Origin: Micromonospora lupini str. Lupac 08
GTDB taxonomy: Bacteria > Actinomycetota > Actinomycetes > Mycobacteriales > Micromonosporaceae
Reading direction: 5' to 3'
Assembly: GCF_000297395.2 (NCBI RefSeq)
Contig: NZ_HF570108.1
Coordinates: forward strand, 6,805,737 to 6,869,736
DNA length: 64,000 bases
Part shown: piece after piece, positions 7,236 through 14,757 of the stretch
Layout of the letters: every line of letters begins with the position of its first letter
Position numbering within the stretch: position 1 is the first letter of the stretch
Made by a program: the position numbers and the translations under genes
The notes under the pieces: model-generated
What the model saw: the letters and a program-made list of their open reading frames with translations, nothing else
What the model was told of the DNA's origin: nothing
Database searches by the model: none

Positions 7236-9455
7236 GTGGCCCAACCCGACCTGACCCTGACGGCGAGCCTGCGGCCCGCGGCGCTGGACGCCCGACGGGG
7301 CATCGTGCGGCTGCACCCGGAGGCGCTGACCGCGCTCGGGCTGCGGCCCGGTGACCCGGTGCGGCTGGCGGGCCGCCGGGAGACCGCCGGGATCGTCGCG
7401 GCAGCCGGGGGTGGCGCGAGCAGCGCCCTGCTGTACGCCGACGACCTGACGCTTGGCAACCTGGGCCTGCGGGACGGCGCTTCGGTGCGGGTGTCGCCGC
7501 TGCCGCTGATCCCGGCGTGTCGGGTCACGCTTACCGGGCCGGTGGAGGTGGCGGCGGCGGTCAGCCCGGAGATGCTCCGGCTGGCCCTGCTCGGCAAGGT
7601 CGTGACGGCGGGCGACGACGTGTCGCTGCTGCCGCAGGACGTTCTGCCGGACGCCTCGACGCGCAGCCTCGTCGAGGCGGCCCGGCGCAGCCTCGCCACC
7701 ACCGTCGGCTTCGCCTGGACGAGCACCCTGCTCACCGTGGTCGCCGTCGACCCGTCCGCCGGGTCGCTCGTCACCATGGACACGGTGGTCGCCTGGGAGC
7801 ACGGCCCGGCGACCCACGGTGAGCCCGTTCCCGCCCGGCCGCCCGGTACGACAGGTGCGGCCCCGGCTACGGACGCGACGGACGACGCGCCGGACGCGCC
7901 CGACGTGGACGAGCTGCCCGGCCTGCGGGCCCAGGCCGAGGAACTGACCGAGCTGTTCGATCTCGGCTTCCACCACCGGGAGGTGCTGGGCCGGCTGGGC
8001 ACCACCATCTCGCTCGGCGTGCTGCTCTCCGGGCCGGCCGGTTCCGGGAAGTCGGCGCTGGTCCGGGCCGTCGCAGCCCGGGTGGGCGCCCGTGTCCACC
8101 CGCTGTGGGCGCCCGAGGTGGCCGCGCTGACCAACCAGGCCGCCGCCGACCGGCTGCGCGCCGCGGCGACGGCGGTCCGGGAGGGCGGCCCGGCGGTGCT
8201 GCTGGTCACCGATGTGGAGGCGCTGGCCCCGGCGGACGAACCCGGCCCGCTGGCCACGGTGTTCCGACAGGTACTCGCGGAGACCGTCCGGGCCGGCGTC
8301 GCCGTGGTGTGCACCACCGGTCGACCCGAGTCGGTCGACCCGGCGCTGCGCGCACCCGACCTGTTGTCGCTGCGGATCAGCGTCCCGCTGCCCGACCCGG
8401 CCCTGCGCCGTGAGCAGCTCACCGTGCTGACCCGTCAGGTGCCGCTCGCCGACGACGTCCGGCTGGACGAGGTGGCCGGGCGTACCCCCGGGTTCGTCGC
8501 GGCGGACCTGGCCGCGCTGGTCCGGGAGGCCGGTGTACGCGCGGCGCTGCGGCAGAAGTCCGCGCGGACGCCGACGGTGTCGATGGCCGACTTCACGGCC
8601 GCCCTGGAGGTGGTCCGGCCGACGACGATGGCCGCGTCCACCCTGGAGCTGGCGTCGGTGACCCTGGACGACGTCGGCGGCCTGGCCGAGGTCAAGCAGA
8701 CGCTCACCGAGTCGGTGCTGTGGCCGCTCACCTACCCGGACACGTTCGCCCGCCTCGGCGTGCAGCCACCGCGTGGCGTGCTGCTCTACGGGCCACCCGG
8801 CTGCGGCAAGACGTACCTGGTCACCGCGCTCGCCGGGTCGGGGCGGGCGAACGTGCTCTCGGTGAAGGGCGCGGAGCTGCTCTCCAAGTGGGTGGGCGAG
8901 AGCGAACGCGCGGTACGCGAGCTGTTCCGGCGGGCCCGGGAGGCCGCCCCGACGCTGATCTTCCTGGACGAGGTGGACGCGTTGGCGCCGGTACGCGGGC
9001 AGGCCACCGACGGGGGCACCACGGATCGGGTGGTCGCCGCGCTGCTCACCGAGCTGGACGGGGCGGAGACGCTGCGCAACGTGGTGGTGATCGCTGCCAC
9101 CAACCGGCCGGACCTGGTCGACCCGGCGCTGCTGCGACCCGGCCGGTTGGGGCGGCTGGTCTACGTACCGCCGCCGGACGGACCGGCCCGCGCGGAGATC
9201 CTGCGGGCCGCGTCCCGGCACGTGCCGCTGGCGCCGGACGTCGACCTGGCCGCCCTCGGCGCGGAGCTGACCGGCTTCTCGGCGGCGGACTGCGCGGCGG
9301 TCGTCCGGGAGGCGGCGCTCGCGGCGATGCGGGAGTCCCTGGCCGCCGCCACCGTCACCGCCGCGCACGTGGCGGTCGCCCGGGAGCGGGTCCGCCCGTC
9401 GCTGGACCCGGCGCAGGTCGCCTGGCTCGCCGCGTACGCCGCCGGCCGGGACTGA
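7236..9455 (+). CDS. Cdc48/VCP-like double-AAA ATPase
   Basis: This 739-residue protein has a Cdc48-N-type double-psi barrel (about 1-180), an AAA module D1 with Walker A GPAGSGKS (about 266) and D2 with Walker A GPPGCGKT (about 518) and Walker B LIFLDEVDAL (about 573). The D1 Walker-B position reads LLVTDVEAL, so the glutamate after the aspartate is lost, and the D1 arginine-finger region is also eroded. ATP hydrolysis probably rests on D2. Cdc48-like actinobacterial proteins are hexameric unfoldases. GTG 7236 has no Shine-Dalgarno, but TACGGT (7224-7229) lies six bases upstream, the pattern of a leaderless actinobacterial start. It may be transcribed separately from the conservon. Confidence 0.9.
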   Translation: MAQPDLTLTASLRPAALDARRGIVRLHPEALTALGLRPGDPVRLAGRRETAGIVAAAGGGASSALLYADDLTLGNLGLRDGASVRVSPLPLIPACRVTLTGPVEVAAAVSPEMLRLALLGKVVTAGDDVSLLPQDVLPDASTRSLVEAARRSLATTVGFAWTSTLLTVVAVDPSAGSLVTMDTVVAWEHGPATHGEPVPARPPGTTGAAPATDATDDAPDAPDVDELPGLRAQAEELTELFDLGFHHREVLGRLGTTISLGVLLSGPAGSGKSALVRAVAARVGARVHPLWAPEVAALTNQAAADRLRAAATAVREGGPAVLLVTDVEALAPADEPGPLATVFRQVLAETVRAGVAVVCTTGRPESVDPALRAPDLLSLRISVPLPDPALRREQLTVLTRQVPLADDVRLDEVAGRTPGFVAADLAALVREAGVRAALRQKSARTPTVSMADFTAALEVVRPTTMAASTLELASVTLDDVGGLAEVKQTLTESVLWPLTYPDTFARLGVQPPRGVLLYGPPGCGKTYLVTALAGSGRANVLSVKGAELLSKWVGESERAVRELFRRAREAAPTLIFLDEVDALAPVRGQATDGGTTDRVVAALLTELDGAETLRNVVVIAATNRPDLVDPALLRPGRLGRLVYVPPPDGPARAEILRAASRHVPLAPDVDLAALGAELTGFSAADCAAVVREAALAAMRESLAAATVTAAHVAVARERVRPSLDPAQVAWLAAYAAGRD

Positions 9456-9548
9456 GCACCGCACCCAACCTTTTGTCGTACCCGGTGCGTTACCAGAGCG
9501 ACACGTTCCTCAGTGGAGAGATCCACTCGACGACAGGCGGTGTTCCTC

Positions 9549-10481
9549 TTGCGCAGGCTGCTCACTCTTCTCGTCGTCCCCCTGGTGGCGGCGGCCACCC
9601 TCACCACGGCCGGTTCGACGGCGACCGCGCACCCCACGACGCCCTTCCCGTCCCGGATCGCCCTGCCGGACGGGTACACCCCCGAGGGTCTGACGATCGG
9701 CCGGGGCACGACCGTCTACGTCGGTTCCGTCGGGAACGGCGCGGTCTGGCGAGGCGATCTCCGTACCGGGCGTGGCTCGGTGCTCATCCCCGGCGCGCCG
9801 GGCCGGGAGAAGGCCGGCCTCAAGCTCGACTCGCGGGGCCGGTTGTGGACCGCCGACTTCTCCGCCGGGGCGGCGAGCGTTCACGACGGCGAGACCGGCG
9901 CCCAGCTGGCCCACTACCAGTTCACCGACGAGCCGGGCAGCATCGTCAACGACCTCGTGATCACCGGACGCGCCGTCTACTTCACCGACTCGGCCCGTCC
10001 GGTGCTGTACGTCGTACCGCTGCTCCCGGGCGGTCGGCTGCCCGCCGCCGGTGCCGCGCGGGCCCTGCCGCTCAGCGGTCCGGCCGCGACGCCCGACGCG
10101 TTCAACAACGGGATCGTGGCGCTGCCCGACGGTGACCTGCTTGTCGCGCAGATGCTTACCGGCCGACTGGTACGCGTCGACCCGCGCACCGGCGCGAGCA
10201 GTGTCTTCGACCTCGGCGGCTACTCCGTGGACCGGGCCGACGGGCTGGTGCTGCGGGGCCACACCCTCTACGTGATCCGCAACCTGACGAACGTCGTCGC
10301 TGTCGTCGGGCTGAACGCCGGCTACACCGCCGGGGTGGTGCGGCGGGAGATCACCAGCCCGGCCCTGCGGTCGCCGGCCACCGGCGACCTGCTCGGCTCG
10401 TCGCTGTACGTGGTCAACGGCCGGTTCGACATCGAGCCCGGCCCGGACGTCGACTACGACATCGTCCGGCTCCCGGCCTGA
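9549..10481 (+). CDS. Secreted SMP-30/gluconolactonase-like beta-propeller protein
   Basis: The product has a signal peptide (Arg-Arg, then a Leu/Val/Ala-rich core, cleavage after a T-A-T-A-H-like site near residue 28) and repeated propeller blades such as P-E-G-L-T-I-G, S-V-G-N-G-A-V-W and D-S-R-G-R-L-W-T-A-D-F. This architecture is shared by SMP-30/gluconolactonase-like and superoxide-dismutase-like propeller proteins, so hydrolase, lactonase or binding function stays open. TTG 9549 is preferred because AGGCGG lies eight bases upstream and it gives a compact signal peptide; GTG 9540 and GTG 9513 are in frame and possible. It converges with the GNAT gene across a hairpin. Confidence 0.75.
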   Translation: MRRLLTLLVVPLVAAATLTTAGSTATAHPTTPFPSRIALPDGYTPEGLTIGRGTTVYVGSVGNGAVWRGDLRTGRGSVLIPGAPGREKAGLKLDSRGRLWTADFSAGAASVHDGETGAQLAHYQFTDEPGSIVNDLVITGRAVYFTDSARPVLYVVPLLPGGRLPAAGAARALPLSGPAATPDAFNNGIVALPDGDLLVAQMLTGRLVRVDPRTGASSVFDLGGYSVDRADGLVLRGHTLYVIRNLTNVVAVVGLNAGYTAGVVRREITSPALRSPATGDLLGSSLYVVNGRFDIEPGPDVDYDIVRLPA

Positions 10482-10486
10482 TCGCA

Positions 10487-10522
10487 CGGTCGGCGGTGGC
10501 CCTGCCGGGTCACCGCCGACCG
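10487..10522. terminator. Hairpin between convergent genes
   Basis: A perfect 12-base inverted repeat (CGGTCGGCGGTG at 10487-10498 and CACCGCCGACCG at 10511-10522) with a 12-base loop sits between the propeller gene and the leftward GNAT gene. There is no T-run, as is usual in actinomycetes. It probably ends transcription from both sides. Confidence 0.65.
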
Positions 10523-10550
10523 TCGGCGCCGGTCAGTCCGCCGAGCAGTT

Positions 10551-11102
10551 TCAGAGAGCCGGAGGTGTCGAATCCAGGCAGATTTCGGCGTGCACCTTTC
10601 CGCCGTCCTCGTGCAGTTTCGCGCCGCATTTTTCGAGAACTGCGACAGCGCCGACATTGTCCACAGTCGTCTCGGCGACCACGACCCGCATGCCCGCCCG
10701 GGCGGCGAGGTTGAGCAACTCCCGCAGGGCGGCCGCGCCCACTCCCTGCCCGCGCGCCGAGAGGCCGAGCCACATTCCTGTCTCCACCGTGCCGGGCTCG
10801 TCACAGCGGGTCATCCGGATCATGCCGAGCACCTCGCCGCCGACGAGGATCGCGTACATCTGGGAGCCGGTCGGGCCGTCCAGACCCGCGAAGCTCGCCC
10901 GGTGGAACTCACGGAACGCCTCCCGGCGGGCGAGCGACCAGCCGGCGGGAGCCTCGACCGGAGGCATCACCTCACCCGGCTCGGCCTCGGCAGCCGCTAC
11001 GGAGAGCAACGGCTCCAGATTCCGCTCGTCCACCGGCTCCAGCCGGACCGCACCCGCCACGTGCCGCAGTCTGCCGCCCTCATCGGCCGAAGTCCACCCC
11101 AT
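10551..11102 (-). CDS. GNAT-family N-acetyltransferase
   Basis: The product is an acetyl-CoA-dependent N-acetyltransferase of about 183 residues. It shows the GNAT strands G-E-V-L-G-M-I-R, E-T-G-M-W-L-G-L and the pyrophosphate-binding segment A-R-G-Q-G-V-G-A-A-A, then D-N-V-G-A-V-A-V-L-E-K-C-G-A. The substrate is not evident; the layout resembles RimJ/RimL-type enzymes. ATG 11102 is chosen over GTG 11168, which would add 22 poorly conserved-looking residues, but neither has a strong ribosome-binding site. It lies just downstream of the PP2C-like gene on the same strand and may be co-transcribed. Confidence 0.82.
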   Translation of the reverse strand: MGWTSADEGGRLRHVAGAVRLEPVDERNLEPLLSVAAAEAEPGEVMPPVEAPAGWSLARREAFREFHRASFAGLDGPTGSQMYAILVGGEVLGMIRMTRCDEPGTVETGMWLGLSARGQGVGAAALRELLNLAARAGMRVVVAETTVDNVGAVAVLEKCGAKLHEDGGKVHAEICLDSTPPAL

Positions 11103-11177
11103 TGGACATCCACTGGCGGTCCGGCTACCGGTACCGGCCGGTCGGGCGGCCTGGGTGTTCCTCCTCACGCTCCGTTG

Positions 11178-12014
11178 TCATCCGGCCGGTTCAAACTCGC
11201 AGAACACGACCGAGGCGTCGTCGGTGGGCTTGTGCCGGCGCAGCCGGTCGGGATGATCGCGTTCGGCCTCCCGGACCCGGCCGAGCAGCGCGGCGGGCCC
11301 GTCGTCGCTCAGCAGGTCCAGCAGTCCCGCCCAGTCGGTCAGCCCGAACTGCTCGACAGCGCTGGACGCGCCGTCGCTGAGCAGCGCCGCCCGACGCAGG
11401 GCCGCCGGACCTCGCCGGGGCGCCGACCCGGTCACCGCGTGGAAGGCCGCGTCCGGGTCGGCCGCCGCCACCCAGTAGCCGTGGGTGCGGTTCATCCGCT
11501 CCCGTTGGACGCCCACCGCGTGCCGGAACCGCGCGACCGGGTCCGCCGTACCGGCCGGCACGGTGGCGACCGTCTGCCGCAGTTCGGCCATCGCCGTGTC
11601 CAGTCGGTCGTCGGTCACCACGCTTACCTGCCCGCCGACGTCCAGCACCAGCGGGCTGTCGCAGAGCACGAGGTAGTCCACCTGGTCGCCGCAGTCGCGC
11701 AGCAGGCAGACGGTGCTGGACGGGGTGCCCGGATGGTCGAGGTCGCACTGCCCACCGTGATCGGCGCGGACGGCGAGGATGGCCGCGGCCAGGTTGCTGG
11801 TCAGGCGGGCCGCCGGACGGACCGCCTCGGCCACACCGATCCGGGCGGCCAGGTGACGGACGTACCACTCCGGCCCGTGGACGCAACCGGTGTCGAAGCC
11901 GTCCGGCACCGTCGCGCCGTCCAGGACACCTACCAGCGGGCCGAACCGGAAGACCAGATCCTCGTTGACCGGCCGGCCCGGGGCCGGCGCGGACGCGGAG
12001 CACACCCGCATCAT
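11178..12014 (-). CDS. PP2C-like protein phosphatase
   Basis: About 278 residues. PP2C landmarks include N-E-D-L-V (early), G-V-L-D-G-A (metal-binding Asp-Gly), S-S-T-V-C-L-L, the L-C-D-S strand, A-A-L-L-S-D-G-A-S-S and a late D-D-A-S-V-V. That set of aspartates fits a metal-dependent Ser/Thr phosphatase of the actinomycete type. No receiver, PAS or membrane segment is attached. Two adjacent ATG codons at 12014 and 12011 are the likely starts; the long N-terminal extension back to 12242 lies over the DUF3618 gene and is spurious. The substrate is unknown, though a Ser/Thr kinase is encoded 24 kb away. Confidence 0.8.
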   Translation of the reverse strand: MMRVCSASAPAPGRPVNEDLVFRFGPLVGVLDGATVPDGFDTGCVHGPEWYVRHLAARIGVAEAVRPAARLTSNLAAAILAVRADHGGQCDLDHPGTPSSTVCLLRDCGDQVDYLVLCDSPLVLDVGGQVSVVTDDRLDTAMAELRQTVATVPAGTADPVARFRHAVGVQRERMNRTHGYWVAAADPDAAFHAVTGSAPRRGPAALRRAALLSDGASSAVEQFGLTDWAGLLDLLSDDGPAALLGRVREAERDHPDRLRRHKPTDDASVVFCEFEPAG

Positions 12015-12033
12015 CGGCGCCGGCCCCGACACA

Positions 12034-12633
12034 TCAGCGCTGCCGAAGCTCGTCGGCGGCCGCATGTGCCTGCCCCTGCACCTGACCGGCGGCCGAGCGA
12101 CCCTGGTCGCGTACCGCCGACACGCCCTGCTGGGCGCTTGCCCGCACCGACTGGGCCGCCTGCTGCGCGGGTTCGCGCAGGTTGTCCTGGACCTGGTGGC
12201 CGACCTGGCTCGCCTGCTGGCGCAGGCCACCCGAGTGCTCACTCACCATGTCCTTCGCCCGGCCGGCGAGTTGCCGTTCACGCCCGCTCGGCGGGATCAG
12301 CGAGGCGGCCAGCAGACCGACGCCGAAGGCGACCAGTCCGGCGGCGAGCGGGTTGCCCTGCGCCTGCTCGCGGGACTGCTGCCCGAGCGACCGGGTCTCG
12401 TCGCGTACGGAGCCGGCGGCGTGCGACATCCGCTGACCGGCCTCCTGCCCCAGGTGGTTCGAGCTGCCCATCATCTTCTCCTTCGCTCGGGTGAGCGCGC
12501 CGCGGGCCTGCCCGACGCTGTCACCGGCGATCCGACGCGGGTTGACCTTGTCGGCCAGGGCGTCGACGTCACTGCTCAAGTCGTTGCGGGTGGTCTCGAT
12601 CTCCCGCCGGATCCGATCCGGATCACTTGTCAT
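12034..12633 (-). CDS. DUF3618 membrane-associated protein
   Basis: This 199-residue protein begins with the DUF3618 signature (D-P-D-R-I-R-R-E-I-E-T-T-R-N-D-L, then D-A-L-A-D-K-V-N-P). It has one hydrophobic helix near 94-112 (NPLAAGLVAFGVGLLAASLI) and a long Gln/Ala/Ser-rich amphipathic tail. Such proteins are common in actinomycetes beside holin-X proteins and are thought to be envelope or stress related; the biochemical role is not known. It is the last gene of a leftward three-gene set. ATG 12633 is the natural start. Confidence 0.88.
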   Translation of the reverse strand: MTSDPDRIRREIETTRNDLSSDVDALADKVNPRRIAGDSVGQARGALTRAKEKMMGSSNHLGQEAGQRMSHAAGSVRDETRSLGQQSREQAQGNPLAAGLVAFGVGLLAASLIPPSGRERQLAGRAKDMVSEHSGGLRQQASQVGHQVQDNLREPAQQAAQSVRASAQQGVSAVRDQGRSAAGQVQGQAHAAADELRQR

Positions 12634-12657
12634 CGTTAGCTCTCCCTACCGACTCGG

Positions 12658-13053
12658 TCACCGGCCCCGCAGGGCGTCCGGCAACTCCCGGGCGGTCTGC
12701 TTCGTTCGGGGCAGTACCGCACGTGCCCGCTTCAGCTGGGTCCGCGCGTTGAGGAAGAGGCCACCGGCGACGGCGGCCCAGAGGATCGCGACGATAAGCG
12801 CCGCCCACCCCTGATCCATCGCGTTGGAGAGCCCCCACCACACGGCGTACGACACGAAGAGGACGGCCAGGAATCCGGCCAGCCCGGCAGCGCCGAACAT
12901 ACCGCCGGCCTTGCCCGCCTGGCTGACCTCCTCGCGCAGCTCGGCCTTGGCCAGCTCGACCTCCTTGCGCACCAGGGTGGACATGTCCCTGGTCACGTCG
13001 CCGAGGAGGTCGCCCACCGATGCCTGGGTCCGCTCCTTCTCCGGGGCGCTCAC
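12658..13053 (-). CDS. Actinobacterial holin-X (phage holin superfamily III) protein
   Basis: This 131-residue membrane protein begins with a short charged N-terminus including G-D-L-L-G-D-V-T-R-D-M-S-T-L-V-R-K-E, then two transmembrane helices (about 50-72 and 82-102) and a basic tail. The text matches the actinobacterial holin-X family. Despite the name, these chromosomal genes are not usually phage-borne, and nothing phage-like surrounds this one. The GTG start overlaps the stop of the preceding gene (GTGA), so translation is coupled. Co-occurrence with DUF3618 suggests a shared envelope function. Confidence 0.88.
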   Translation of the reverse strand: MSAPEKERTQASVGDLLGDVTRDMSTLVRKEVELAKAELREEVSQAGKAGGMFGAAGLAGFLAVLFVSYAVWWGLSNAMDQGWAALIVAILWAAVAGGLFLNARTQLKRARAVLPRTKQTARELPDALRGR

Positions 13054-13709
13054 GGTGCCACCCCGCCGGGCAGGTCCGGCTGCGGCCGACCGGCGGGCGA
13101 GACGTTCTGCGCCCGCGCCGACCCCACGTACGGCTGCTGCTGACCGGTTTCCGGCGGTGCGCCCTGCGGGGCGGCCGGCTGGGCACTCGGCGTGCTTTCG
13201 CTCCCGCCATTGCCGGACGCTGACCCGGTCAGGCCACGGGTGAGCCGTCCGACCAGCAGCCCGGCCACTGCCGCGCCGGCCAGGAAGGTCCCCGGGTGAC
13301 GCCGCGCGTACGTGCGCACATCGTCGAGCACCTCGCCGGGTTCGCGCTGGTCGAGCCAGCCGGCGGCCTGCTGGGCGGCGTCGGCCGCCCGGCGTACCGC
13401 CTGACCGGCCAGGCCGGAATCGCCGTCCCGCTCGGCCATCGATCCCAGTTCACGACCGATGTCGCGCAGGCTGTCGGCGGCCCGCCGCTGCTGCGTCTGC
13501 GCCTGTTCCCGAAGCTGTCCACCGGCTTGGCCGGTCAACTGCCGGGCCTGTCTGCGCGCCTCGGCAGCCACCTGCCCGCCCTGCTCGGCGGCGGTGTGGG
13601 CGACCTGCCCACCGGCCTGGGTGGCCTGGTGGCCGACCCGGGAAGCCTCCTGCCGGGCCTGCTGCTGCCCGCTGCCGCTCGGTGTACCGCTCTGATTCGT
13701 TGCCGTCAT
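13050..13709 (-). CDS. Ala/Gln-rich membrane-anchored protein, first gene of the holin-X/DUF3618 operon
   Basis: This 219-residue protein is built of a long Gln/Ala/Arg amphipathic stretch (about 20-100), a predicted helical region, one weakly hydrophobic helix (about 147-163, P-G-T-F-L-A-G-A-A-V-A-G-L-L-V-G-R-L) and a Pro/Gln-rich disordered tail. The composition resembles DUF3618-partner and hydrophilin-like proteins, so a stress or membrane-stabilising role is plausible but unproven. ATG 13709 is preceded by GGGAGGGGAGC, a strong ribosome-binding site. It overlaps the holin-X start. Confidence 0.8.
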   Translation of the reverse strand: MTATNQSGTPSGSGQQQARQEASRVGHQATQAGGQVAHTAAEQGGQVAAEARRQARQLTGQAGGQLREQAQTQQRRAADSLRDIGRELGSMAERDGDSGLAGQAVRRAADAAQQAAGWLDQREPGEVLDDVRTYARRHPGTFLAGAAVAGLLVGRLTRGLTGSASGNGGSESTPSAQPAAPQGAPPETGQQQPYVGSARAQNVSPAGRPQPDLPGGVAP

Positions 13710-13810
13710 GCCCCGCTCCCCTCCTGGGTACTCGGTCGCCTGGCGACCCCGGAACTTCCCTCGCCTACCCGTCGCCCCGGTCGACATGCGAACCCGGGCA
13801 GCGGGGGGAC

Positions 13811-13828
13811 TTCGGAAAGACTTCCGAA
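13811..13828. promoter_or_regulatory. Short palindrome TTCGGAA-N4-TTCCGAA
   Basis: A perfect 7-base inverted repeat with a 4-base centre lies about 100 bases upstream of the leftward operon starting at 13709 and 160 bases upstream of the rightward gene at 13991. It is the size of a dimeric repressor site. The protein that binds it is unknown. Confidence 0.4.
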
Positions 13829-13844
13829 AGAGGGCCAACCGAGA

Positions 13845-13870
13845 GTTACCAGAGGAGCACGACAGGTAAC
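13845..13870. promoter_or_regulatory. Palindromic GTTACC-N14-GGTAAC element, possible sigma-B-like promoter
   Basis: GTTACC (13845-13850) and GGTAAC (13865-13870) are separated by 14 bases. In either direction this approximates the GNNT(N14-16)GGGTA shape of stress sigma-B/F promoters of actinomycetes, and it lies between two divergent membrane-protein genes. Because it is palindromic it could equally be a repressor site. Confidence 0.35.
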
Positions 13871-13990
13871 GTGAACAGCGGTCATCTCGGGAATCTCCGG
13901 ACGACCGGGCGCGGCGGGTGCGGAGTTCCGGCAGATCGCGGGCCCGACGTCCCGAACGCGCAGAACCGTCCACGGCGTCAGGGGGATCGC

Positions 13991-14206
13991 GTGTTGAAGC
14001 GGTTGCACGAATCAGGGCTCAAGGCGGAGCACATGTACATGGCCGGCTTCGCCAGCATCGGTCTCTCGTTCGCCAGCTGGTTCCTCTCCAGGCACCTGGA
14101 GAAGGCCGGTGTGGCGCGGGCCGACCGGTGGGGCATCTTCATCGGCGAGTGGGCCCCGACGTTCTTCGCCATCGGCAACGGCCTGCAGGCGTACGAGAAG
14201 AGGTAG
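13991..14206 (+). CDS. Small conserved two-helix membrane protein
   Basis: This 71-residue protein has a basic N-terminus (V-L-K-R-L-H-E-S-G-L), a first helix M-Y-M-A-G-F-A-S-I-G-L-S-F-A-S-W-F-L, a short charged loop and a second hydrophobic segment around G-I-F-I-G-E-W-A-P-T-F-F-A-I-G-N-G-L. I have the impression that very similar 70-residue proteins are widespread in actinomycetes, without known function. GTG 13991 has GGGGGA five bases upstream. It is divergent from the envelope/stress operon and convergent with the DUF3263 gene. Confidence 0.78.
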   Translation: MLKRLHESGLKAEHMYMAGFASIGLSFASWFLSRHLEKAGVARADRWGIFIGEWAPTFFAIGNGLQAYEKR

Positions 14207-14218
14207 GGCCGGCGACGG

Positions 14219-14650
14219 TCAGCGGCGACGGTTGCGGGCTCGCGAGGAGCGCAGCCGGCGGAGCCGGCCGATCAGCACGGGATCGGCGGCGAGCGCGGCC
14301 GGATTGTCCAGCAGCCCGTTGAGCAGTTGGTAGTAGCGGGTCGAGGAGACACCGAAGGTGTCCCGGACGGCCTGCTCCTTGGCGCCGGCGTGCCGCCACC
14401 ACTGCTGCTCGAAGGCGAGGATGGCCCGTTCGCGCGTGGTCAGGCCGGCCGCCGGCACGGCCGGCTCGGCGACTGTCTCGTCGGCCGGCTCGGCGTCGTC
14501 CCGCCCGTCGTCGTCCCGCTCGCCGTCGGTGCTCTCGACGGGCGGCGCCGGTCGGGGGGTCGGGACGCTCGGCACGCCACCGCCGGCCAGCTCGCCCGGA
14601 CGAGCGTCGGTGGACGGCTCGGGAGCGGTGGGGGTGGCGTCGGCGGGCAT
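14219..14650 (-). CDS. DUF3263 domain protein
   Basis: This 143-residue protein has a disordered Pro/Asp-rich first half and a C-terminal DUF3263 domain: L-T-T-R-E-R-A-I-L-A-F-E-Q-Q-W-W, then A-K-E-Q-A-V-R-D-T-F-G-V-S-S-T-R-Y-Y-Q-L-L-N. The domain is a predicted helix-turn-helix, widespread in actinobacteria, usually single-copy and small; its role is not established. The C-terminus is Arg-rich, consistent with nucleic-acid binding. ATG 14650 is chosen because upstream in-frame sequence lacks coding character; the longer reading frame to 15463 is a shadow of the permease. Confidence 0.85.
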   Translation of the reverse strand: MPADATPTAPEPSTDARPGELAGGGVPSVPTPRPAPPVESTDGERDDDGRDDAEPADETVAEPAVPAAGLTTRERAILAFEQQWWRHAGAKEQAVRDTFGVSSTRYYQLLNGLLDNPAALAADPVLIGRLRRLRSSRARNRRR

Positions 14651-14757
14651 GGCGTTCAGCCTAGCCAGGGCCGACCACTGTCGCAGTAGCCGGCACGGCC
14701 GGCTCCGCACGTCGGAAGATCCGACGGTCGGGCCGGCCGTGCCGCTGTCGTCGTACG

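Noticed and set aside
6474..9464. 996-codon minus-strand open frame
   Set aside because: Antisense to the GTPase, hypothetical and Cdc48-like genes; composition is shadow-like.
10590..12494. 634-codon plus-strand open frame
   Set aside because: Antisense to GNAT, PP2C-like and DUF3618 genes, all of which have clear domains.
12658..13053. Prophage remnant from the holin name
   Set aside because: No endolysin, portal, capsid or integrase genes around; family is chromosomal in actinomycetes.
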